The position numbers and the translations under genes are program-made. Below the pieces are notes generated by a model. The model did no database searches. It was given only the letters and a program-made list of their open reading frames with translations, and was not told the origin of the DNA. Below, in pieces: positions 57,574-64,000 of a stretch of 64,000 nucleotides of DNA; positions within the stretch are counted from its first letter, which is position 1; the number at the start of each line of letters is the position of its first letter. The stretch lies in NCBI RefSeq assembly GCF_014337215.1, contig NZ_CP060635.1:2555501-2619500 (forward strand). Reading direction: 5' to 3'. Origin of the DNA: Wansuia hejianensis. Its GTDB lineage: Bacteria; Bacillota; Clostridia; Lachnospirales; Lachnospiraceae.

Positions 57574-59082
57574 TCAGATCATTTCCTTAATCAACAAAGG
57601 CTCTGTAATTTCAGGGCTTCGCATTTTTTCGCAGACAATCCTGCCGTCCTTCATGATCAGAATCCGGTCAGACATGCCGATCAGCTCCGGCAGCTCCTCA
57701 GATATCAGAAGTATCGCGTGACCCTGAGCTTTCAATTCGCTCATCAGCGTATAAATAGCTTCTTTGACCCCGATATCTATGCCGCGGGTGGGACAGTCAA
57801 AAATCAGGATATTAGAACCACGCCCCAGCCATTTTGCAAGAACCACCTTCTGCTTGTTTCCACCGCTCAGAGAGGCCACATATTCCGACCGGTTATTTAC
57901 CTTCACCTTCAGCCTTTCAATCCACCTATCCACAAAACTGTTTTCCGTCTTTGGCGCGGCAAATCCAAATTTCGAGATTTTATCCAGGCTGCACAGACAG
58001 ATATTGTTTCTCACACTGTCCCGCAGGATAATCGCTTCCGAATCACGGTTTTTAGATACATAACCGATGTTGCGCCGAATGGCCTGTACAGGATTTTTCA
58101 GCCGTTCCGTCCTTCCGTTGCAGGTCAGCGTTCCGGAATAGGGCTGATCCAGCCCGAACAGCAGACGGCCCAGTTCATGCATGCCGCAGTCTGACAGTCC
58201 TCCCAGGCCCAGGATTTCACCTTCGTGAAGCTCCAGACTGACATCCTTCAACGCGCTGGTAAATACGTTCTTTACGCTCATTACTACTTTCTCACCCATG
58301 GAGCCCTCTTCCTCCGTCCGGTAATAATGCCCGCTCATTTCACGCCCTACCATTTTAACCTTCAGCTCATTGATTATCATTTCATTTCCGTAACAGGTAT
58401 CAATATATACACCGTCACGCAGAATTGTTACGCTGTCACAGACTCTGACCAGTTCTTCCAGATCATGAGTGATGAACAGTACCGTCCCGCCGTAATTCCT
58501 GACGTCCCGAATGACCGAATAAAGAATTTCACGCCCATGAGAGGACAGCGCGTTTGCTGTTTCATCCACAATTAACAGCTTGGGATGTGTATAAATGGCC
58601 TTCGCGATCTCTATAATTTTGCGTTCCTCCAGATTATATTCCCCGATTGGTTTTTCCGGAGAAATGTCGGAAGCGCCGATGAGCTCCAGCGCTTTTTTCG
58701 CCTCCTGGTTCATCTTTCGGTAATTGATAATTCCCCTGCTTCCAAAACGCCTTTCATTGCCCAGAAAAATATTGGAGGCCACAGAAATTTCTTCAATTGT
58801 TCCTATTTCCTGTACAATTAAAGCGATTCCCTGCTCTTCCGCTTCCACGACCGTCGCCGCCTTCCATTCTTTCCCGTCCAGAATGATTTTTCCTTTATCC
58901 TTCTCATACACCCCGGCAATAATATTGGACAGCGTACTTTTTCCCGAACCATTTTCTCCGATGAACCCCCGTACCTCTCCCTTTCGCACATCAAAGGAGA
59001 CGTCTCTCAGGGCGCGGGTCAGTCCAAAGCTTTTCGATACATGCTGAATTTGTAATAATACCTGATTCTCCACCAAAGCCAC
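57574..59082 (-). CDS. Sugar ABC transporter ATP-binding protein (RbsA family)
   Basis: 502 residues with two ATPase domains. NBD1: Walker A GFIGENGSGKST, signature reduced to YNLEERKIIEIAKAI, Walker B LLIVDETANALSSHG. NBD2: intact SLSGGNKQKVVLAKWLG but Walker B ends LIFDCPTRGIDIG, with Cys at the place of the catalytic Glu. The second Walker A is also degenerate (GLGGLSDCGMHELG), as usual in this family. ATP hydrolysis therefore rests on few complete sites. It is encoded between the FGGY kinase and the permease. Confidence 0.9.
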   Translation of the reverse strand: MALVENQVLLQIQHVSKSFGLTRALRDVSFDVRKGEVRGFIGENGSGKSTLSNIIAGVYEKDKGKIILDGKEWKAATVVEAEEQGIALIVQEIGTIEEISVASNIFLGNERRFGSRGIINYRKMNQEAKKALELIGASDISPEKPIGEYNLEERKIIEIAKAIYTHPKLLIVDETANALSSHGREILYSVIRDVRNYGGTVLFITHDLEELVRVCDSVTILRDGVYIDTCYGNEMIINELKVKMVGREMSGHYYRTEEEGSMGEKVVMSVKNVFTSALKDVSLELHEGEILGLGGLSDCGMHELGRLLFGLDQPYSGTLTCNGRTERLKNPVQAIRRNIGYVSKNRDSEAIILRDSVRNNICLCSLDKISKFGFAAPKTENSFVDRWIERLKVKVNNRSEYVASLSGGNKQKVVLAKWLGRGSNILIFDCPTRGIDIGVKEAIYTLMSELKAQGHAILLISEELPELIGMSDRILIMKDGRIVCEKMRSPEITEPLLIKEMI

Positions 59083-59095
59083 CCTTTCCTGCTTT

Positions 59096-60583
59096 TTATT
59101 TACAATTTCCGTGGGCTAACACCTGCCCTACCGCCTGCTGCCACCCCTGATAAAGCGTTGAAGCTTTATCACCAGCCAGCGCCGGATGATACGTGCTGTA
59201 GGAAACATGCTCAAAAATCTGTTTCTCATCATAGAGCCCGGAAGAGATGCCTGCCAGATAAGCAGCCCCCATGCCCGACAGCTCCTGCAGGCCCGGTATT
59301 CTCACATCGGCGCGGGCCATATCGCTCTGGAACTGCATGAGGTAAGCGTTTACTGTAGGACCGCCATCCGCCTTCATTTCCCGGATATCATACCCGGATT
59401 CCCGCCTCATCAGACAGACCAGATCTGTAATCTGATAAGCTATGCTCTCCAGACAGGCCTTCACTATTTCATTTTTTCCTGTAGTCCTGGTAATCCCTGT
59501 CAGAAGGCCTGTGGCCCCGGAATCCCAATAAGGGGCGCCCAGCCCTGTAAATGCAGGCACAAAATAAGTTCTATCATTCAGATTCGCGCCGCGCGCGAAG
59601 GCTTCCGCCTCCTCCGGCCGGGTGATCAGTCCGACATCATTCATGAGCCAGCTGATCACAGCTCCTGTATAATTCAGATTACCCTCCAGAACATACTCTA
59701 CCTTGTGATTTTTCCCCCATGCCAGGCTGGTTACAATTCCCGAATCACTGTATACCGGCCGTTCTCCCAGGTTCATCATTACCGATGAACCCGTTCCGTA
59801 AGTCGCCTTCAGCTGCCCTCTGCTCCGGCAGTTTTGTCCAAACAGCGCTCCATGACTGTCTCCCAGCACTCCTAAAATCGGTATCTTTTTTCTCAGCACT
59901 CCATTGAGATCTGTCGTTCCAAAACAGGAATCTGACATAGAAACCTCTGCCAGAGCCTGCTCCGGTATTTCAAAACTGCGCAGCAGCTCCTGATCCCAGC
60001 ACAGATCTCCAATGTGAAACAACTGGGTCCGGGACGCGTTGGAATAGTCTGTTTTGAAATTCCTCTCGCAGGATAAACGGTATACCAGCCAGCTGTCTAT
60101 CGTCCCCATCGCCAGCTTTCCCTTTTTTGCCAGTTTTTCGACTTCCGGCACGTTCCGCATCAGCCACTGGAGCTTTGAAGCAGGAAAATAGGGCGATAAA
60201 TGAATCCCGGTTTTTTTCCGTATATCTTCCGCTTCCTTTCTGTGGGCTTCACAGATCTCCCCGGCTCTGGCACACTGCCAGACAATCGCGTTATATATGG
60301 GTTCGCCCGTTTCTCTGTTCCATGCCAGCGACGTCTCTCTCTGATTTGAAATGCCCAGAGCTTCAATTTCATCCGCGTCAATTCCCGTTTTTTCAATAAC
60401 TTCCCGGCAAACGACGACCGTATTTTTCAAAATTTCTTCCGGATCGTGCTCTACCCACCCTTTCTCGTTGACAATCTGCCTGTGCGGGCGATCCGCCCGG
60501 GCAAGAAGCCTGCCCTTCCGATCAAATATCAGTCCTTTGGTGCCCTGCGTGCTCTGATCCACCGCTAATATGTACTTATTCAT
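59096..60583 (-). CDS. FGGY-family carbohydrate kinase (glycerol-kinase-like)
   Basis: 495 residues. ATP site motifs YILAVDQSTQGTKGLIFD at the N-terminus, ALGISNQRETSLAWN and IVWQCARAGEI, then the FGGY domain with VLGDSHGALFGQNC, ATYGTGSSVMMNLGE and MKADGGPTVNAYLMQFQSD. It resembles glycerol kinase but differs in residues around the glycerol site. With a fucose/arabinose-isomerase-like enzyme and transketolase in the operon, it more likely phosphorylates a ketose or sugar alcohol. It overlaps the transketolase gene by eight bases. Confidence 0.88.
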   Translation of the reverse strand: MNKYILAVDQSTQGTKGLIFDRKGRLLARADRPHRQIVNEKGWVEHDPEEILKNTVVVCREVIEKTGIDADEIEALGISNQRETSLAWNRETGEPIYNAIVWQCARAGEICEAHRKEAEDIRKKTGIHLSPYFPASKLQWLMRNVPEVEKLAKKGKLAMGTIDSWLVYRLSCERNFKTDYSNASRTQLFHIGDLCWDQELLRSFEIPEQALAEVSMSDSCFGTTDLNGVLRKKIPILGVLGDSHGALFGQNCRSRGQLKATYGTGSSVMMNLGERPVYSDSGIVTSLAWGKNHKVEYVLEGNLNYTGAVISWLMNDVGLITRPEEAEAFARGANLNDRTYFVPAFTGLGAPYWDSGATGLLTGITRTTGKNEIVKACLESIAYQITDLVCLMRRESGYDIREMKADGGPTVNAYLMQFQSDMARADVRIPGLQELSGMGAAYLAGISSGLYDEKQIFEHVSYSTYHPALAGDKASTLYQGWQQAVGQVLAHGNCK

Positions 60584-61514
60584 CTTTTAACAGCTCTTCC
60601 GCAACTTTTGCAATATTTTCGGCATTCAAACCATAATAATCAAAAACTTCCCCCGATGTGCCAGTAATAACCGGAGCATCGGGCAGTGAGAGGTTTCTGA
60701 CCCTTTTCGGACAGTTTTCTGAGATTACCTGGCTGACCATGGAACCAAGCCCTCCAAACGGCGCGTGCTCTTCTACGGTGACCACCGCTTTCGCGTGTTC
60801 TGCCGTCTTTATGATCCCTTCCTTATCCAAAGGCTTTATGCAGTACATATCCAGAACCGCAGCAGAAATTCCCTTTCCCCTCAGAAGTATTGCCGCATCT
60901 GCCGCAGGCTTTACCATTTCTCCGCACGCAATAATCGCTATATCTGTCCCCGGAGCAACGACAGTGGCTTTATCCATTTCAAAAGGTACGCATCCCTCTT
61001 CATACACATCTTCCACTGCATTTCGCCCGACCCGGATATAAGCCGGCTTCTCATCCCTCAGGAGAGCCTTCATAAGACATTCCGTCTGCAGCCTGTCGCT
61101 CGGAAGATAAACCCGCATATTAGGCACCGCAGCCATTGCCGCAATATCCTGAGCCGAATGATGACTCATTCCCAAAGCCCCGTAGCTGACGCCGCCGCTG
61201 ATCCCGATCAGTTTTACATTGGTATCTGAGTACGCCACATCGATTTTGCACTGTTCATAGCTTCTCGTCGAAAGAAAACAGGCAGGGGACACGGCATAGG
61301 GCTTTTTCCCACAGTTTGCCAGACCCGCACAAATACTCACCAGATTTTGTTCGGCAATCCCCGTCTCAATAAACTGTCCCGGAAGCTCCCTGGCAAATTC
61401 CGTAAACGATGCGCTTCCCCTGGAATCGCTGCACAGGGCCATAACGTTCTCATCCTTCTTTCCCGCGTCCAGCAGTACCTTGCAGATCACCTGTTTATTA
61501 GCCGTCTTAGTCAC
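60576..61514 (-). CDS. Transketolase C-terminal subunit
   Basis: 312 residues, PYR plus C-terminal domain: ALCSDSRGSASFTEFARELPGQFIETGIAEQNLVSICAGLA, ISYGALGMSHHSAQDIA-like region (GGVSYGALGMSHHSAQDIAA) and VVTVEEHAPFGGLGSMVSQVI. It forms an active enzyme with the N-terminal subunit encoded just upstream, overlapping by eight bases. It moves two-carbon units between ketose and aldose phosphates and would feed the kinase product into the pentose phosphate pool. Confidence 0.93.
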   Translation of the reverse strand: MTKTANKQVICKVLLDAGKKDENVMALCSDSRGSASFTEFARELPGQFIETGIAEQNLVSICAGLANCGKKPYAVSPACFLSTRSYEQCKIDVAYSDTNVKLIGISGGVSYGALGMSHHSAQDIAAMAAVPNMRVYLPSDRLQTECLMKALLRDEKPAYIRVGRNAVEDVYEEGCVPFEMDKATVVAPGTDIAIIACGEMVKPAADAAILLRGKGISAAVLDMYCIKPLDKEGIIKTAEHAKAVVTVEEHAPFGGLGSMVSQVISENCPKRVRNLSLPDAPVITGTSGEVFDYYGLNAENIAKVAEELLKDE

Positions 61515-62340
61515 GAAGCGCCTCCTCCTTTCTCTCCTCCAGATCCTTTCTGATCTGTTTTAATTCCTCATGCGACGGAACTCTATGATGCCAGTCAGCC
61601 TTATTTTCCATGACCGGAGAGCCCTTTCCCTTCACTGTATTGGCAATCAGCACCGTCGGCCGCCCTTTTATCCGCTTTGCCTCTTCAAACGCCGCTTTCA
61701 GCTGATCAATATCATTTCCGTCAGCCACATCAATTACATGCCATCTGAAAGAACGGAAGCGTTCCCGGAGGTCCTCCTGTCCCATCACATCCTCCGTATT
61801 TCCGGAAATCTGCAGACGATTTCGGTCCACCACCGCGCACAGATTATCCAGCCCATAGTGTCCGGCCGCCATGGCTCCCTCCCAGACAGAACCCTCCGCC
61901 AGCTCGCCATCGCCCATAACCGTGTATACTCTGTAGTTTCTTCCATCCGTCCTGGCTGCCAGAGCCATGCCCACACAGACAGGAAGGCCATGCCCCAGCG
62001 AGCCTGAATTCATTTCAATCCCCGGCAATTTGTTATTAGGATGTCCGATATACCGGGATCCAAATCTGCTGAACCTGGCAATTACGTCTTTAATATCCAG
62101 GAAACCCTTCTCAGCCAGCACCGCGTAATAGGCCTCCACCGAATGGCCCTTGCTCAGAATGAAACGGTCACGGTCAGGAGCTTCCATGTTGTCCGGACCG
62201 ATGTTCATCTGATCAAAGTAAAGCTCTGTAAGAATCTCCATAACACTCATGTCTCCGCCGATATGTCCGGCTTTTCCTTCCACAATCATATCGATGACAT
62301 CTTCCCGCAGCTTATAAGCGAGCGCCTTTAAATTCTTCAT
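61507..62340 (-). CDS. Transketolase N-terminal subunit
   Basis: 277 residues equal to the pyrophosphate-binding domain. Thiamine-diphosphate motifs: SKGHSVEAYYAVLAEKG, GSLGHGLPVCVGMALA and GDGELAEGSVWEGAMAAGHYGLDNLCAVVDRN with metal-binding Asp/Asn. It pairs with the downstream C-terminal subunit and is also the only N-terminal subunit in the window that could serve the orphan C-terminal subunit at 37074. Confidence 0.93.
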   Translation of the reverse strand: MKNLKALAYKLREDVIDMIVEGKAGHIGGDMSVMEILTELYFDQMNIGPDNMEAPDRDRFILSKGHSVEAYYAVLAEKGFLDIKDVIARFSRFGSRYIGHPNNKLPGIEMNSGSLGHGLPVCVGMALAARTDGRNYRVYTVMGDGELAEGSVWEGAMAAGHYGLDNLCAVVDRNRLQISGNTEDVMGQEDLRERFRSFRWHVIDVADGNDIDQLKAAFEEAKRIKGRPTVLIANTVKGKGSPVMENKADWHHRVPSHEELKQIRKDLEERKEEALRD

Positions 62341-62346
62341 GTCTTT

Positions 62347-63747
62347 TCATTCCCCTCTTAAATACGCCTTAACATCTTCTTCAATCGGATCATAAAAATC
62401 CGGCTTCACACCGATGTATTTGCATGCTTCATATAAAACAGGAACAACATCCTTGTGAATTCCCACGCAGTGATGAATGTACGGCCCTTCCACGATTTTG
62501 GCTTCCAGACGCTTAATATTTTTCACCTCTATCCAGAGATAGGTGCCCATTCCCCTGGGGCCGTTTACACCTTTTGCATTTCCCAAAAGCATAGAATATT
62601 CCCCGTTGTCCCCATCGAACCTGCAGAGGGTAATCTCTCCATGGCGCGCTTCCGCCGTGAGGCTGCCCGGATGGTCGAAAGCCAGCGGATACGTAAGTTC
62701 CGGTGTCTCCTTTGCCACCGACAGGGGCCATGGCCCGCAATGCTGAAGCAGCTCGCCATTTTCGATATCCGGATGCCGGATCGTCCAGTCCGCAAAAAAG
62801 CTTCTTGTCTCACCCATTCCGGCCGCTTCCACCAGAAGGGCTGTAATCGCTCCATGGACATCTGTTTCACAGACTACCGGAATGCCCTTTTCATTTAAAA
62901 TGGCATTTGCCGCGCAGGGCATGATGCCCAGTTCTGTCTGCAGGGCATTCCAGCACTGAATTGCCGCAGCCTGACAGCCATACTTTTTCACCAGCTCTTC
63001 CATCGCAACGGCTAACGCGGCCACATTTTCCACTTCTCGGTCCTCAATTTTCACTTTCATGTTCCTGCGGATATAGGCGACCATGCCTGCAGCCTTAGTT
63101 TTCTCCACTTTTGCCGCTTTTACCGTTTCTACCAGTTCAGTCATGGGAACCGGAGCTAACTGAATATTAAATTTTTCCAGAAGTTCTCCTTCATTGCACA
63201 TGGTTGTCCAGAAATCAAACGGCCTTGTGGAAATCTGCAGAATTCGCATGCGGCGGAACGTTTTCACCACGTTGCACACCGCCAGAAAATCCCTGAGTCC
63301 CCTTTCGAATACCGGATCGTTTAACCGGCAGTTGGTCATATATGTAAAGGGAACCTGAAATCTTCTGAGAACTTTTCCGGTAGCAAAGAGGCCGCACTGG
63401 GTATCTCTGAGACGTACTCCGTTTTCATCAGGCCTCTCATCCAGCGGCCCCCAGAGCAGCACCGGAACCTTCAGCTCTCTGGCCAGTCTTGCGCACACAT
63501 ATTCCGTGCCGAAATTGCAGTGGGGCAGAAAAAGGCCCTCCACTCCCGCCGCCTTGAACTTCTCCGCAATTTTTTTTACGTCCCTGTCGTCATAGAGCAG
63601 CCCCTCCGGATTGATATCATCGATATCCACAAAATCAATTGTCAGTTCTCTTAAACGATCCGCAATCAGGCTTCTGTATTTCAGGGCATCCGACGCGCTG
63701 AAAATACTTCTCCTTGTCGGCGCATAGCCCAATACCACATTTGACAT
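62347..63747 (-). CDS. L-fucose/L-arabinose-isomerase-family protein
   Basis: 466 residues of the fucose/arabinose isomerase fold: VLLWGPLDERPDENGVRLRDTQCGLF, ILQISTRPFDFWTTMCNEGELLEKFNIQ (Glu ligand), CETDVHGAITALLVEAAG (Glu/Asp ligand) and YIHHCVGIHKDVVPVLYEACKYIG (His ligand). Members isomerise aldoses to ketoses with Mn2+; this subgroup is uncharacterised to my knowledge. It heads the operon, with kinase and transketolase genes following, which suggests aldose to ketose to ketose phosphate to central metabolism. I chose the ATG at 63745-63747, behind GGAGG. Confidence 0.85.
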   Translation of the reverse strand: MSNVVLGYAPTRRSIFSASDALKYRSLIADRLRELTIDFVDIDDINPEGLLYDDRDVKKIAEKFKAAGVEGLFLPHCNFGTEYVCARLARELKVPVLLWGPLDERPDENGVRLRDTQCGLFATGKVLRRFQVPFTYMTNCRLNDPVFERGLRDFLAVCNVVKTFRRMRILQISTRPFDFWTTMCNEGELLEKFNIQLAPVPMTELVETVKAAKVEKTKAAGMVAYIRRNMKVKIEDREVENVAALAVAMEELVKKYGCQAAAIQCWNALQTELGIMPCAANAILNEKGIPVVCETDVHGAITALLVEAAGMGETRSFFADWTIRHPDIENGELLQHCGPWPLSVAKETPELTYPLAFDHPGSLTAEARHGEITLCRFDGDNGEYSMLLGNAKGVNGPRGMGTYLWIEVKNIKRLEAKIVEGPYIHHCVGIHKDVVPVLYEACKYIGVKPDFYDPIEEDVKAYLRGE

Positions 63748-64000
63748 CTCAAACCTCCATTCCATTGTCATATGCTTTTCAATTTAGCGCTGTTTTATTT
63801 TGTATTTATCTATTAAATTTAACTATATTTTATTTACTAAATTACTAAATTCCTATCATTTTTAAAAAATAATTATTTCCAGTTGTTATTTTCGTCTTAT
63901 ATCATAATTATAGCTCATATTTTTTGTGCATTTTTTCGTTTATCATGGCGTTCTGCCAATTTTTTCATAGCTAAATTTAAATAGCCATTGAATTCAAATT
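63748..64000. promoter_or_regulatory. AT-rich leader of the nine-gene operon
   Basis: No gene. A TATAAT on the minus strand at 63907-63912 is a -10 candidate, but no convincing -35 is seen. The regulator of this operon is probably to the right of the window. Confidence 0.35.

Overview
The window looks like a chromosomal segment of a gut Lachnospiraceae-type (Clostridia, Firmicutes) anaerobe. The evidence is strong AGGAGG ribosome sites, many TTGACA-N17-TATAAT promoters, Rbs-type sugar transporters whose lipoproteins carry long Ser/Gly/Ala linkers, LacI/GntR/DeoR regulators, butyrate kinase/phosphotransbutyrylase, Etf proteins and a desulfoferrodoxin. Nearly all genes lie on the minus strand. 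The left edge (1-1430) is acquired DNA: the 5' part of a tet(O)-type tetracycline-resistance gene with its attenuator leader, plus tnpV. It abuts an alpha/beta hydrolase that lacks its C-terminal end.

From 1431 to 15300 come a LacI regulator fused to a solute-binding domain, a large MacB-like ABC exporter with an internal repeat array, a DeoR regulator, a 1-phosphofructokinase-type kinase and a desulfoferrodoxin. Between them lies a decay zone with an FGGY kinase remnant, a hybrid histidine kinase missing its phospho-acceptor region, a truncated GntP permease and an internally deleted IS91-type transposase.

15337-29300 is one 11-gene operon, divergent from a DeoR regulator (29612-30406). It encodes a Zn-dehydrogenase, a cyclase-family hydrolase, a UroD-like protein, a sugar ABC importer whose ATPase and one permease are fused, the lower inositol-pathway enzymes (aldolase, MmsA/IolA, IolC) and UxuA/UxuB. 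It appears to be a sugar-acid or cyclitol catabolic route ending in central metabolites.

Next is a GntR-MNT-HEPN operon (30489-32024), then a six-gene operon (32414-38006) mixing sugar phosphate enzymes (RpiB, transaldolase-like, half a transketolase) with butyrate kinase, phosphotransbutyrylase and an FAH-family enzyme. This operon begins at a perfect 35-bp inverted repeat carrying a promoter. Behind it lies a decayed second copy of the GntR-MNT-HEPN cassette, so the six-gene block is flanked by direct repeats. A tRNA-Glu and an XRE remnant follow.

38863-51025 is an 11-gene operon under a LacI repressor with an ideal palindromic operator at its promoter. It encodes a Zn-dehydrogenase, an ABC sugar importer, a VOC protein, two TIM-barrel isomerase-like enzymes, a Gfo/Idh/MocA oxidoreductase, an Old-Yellow-Enzyme-type FeS flavoenzyme and Etf-beta/ferredoxin-Etf-alpha. 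The gene content resembles systems that oxidise, cleave and then reduce plant (C-)glycosides, and it is the best candidate here for an undescribed system.

The right part holds a putative lincosamide nucleotidyltransferase and a nine-gene operon (53258-63747) with a fucose/arabinose-isomerase-family enzyme, split transketolase, an FGGY kinase, a four-component ABC importer with two permeases and a nucleoside-hydrolase-like protein. A dispersed GC-rich repeat family lies between operons.
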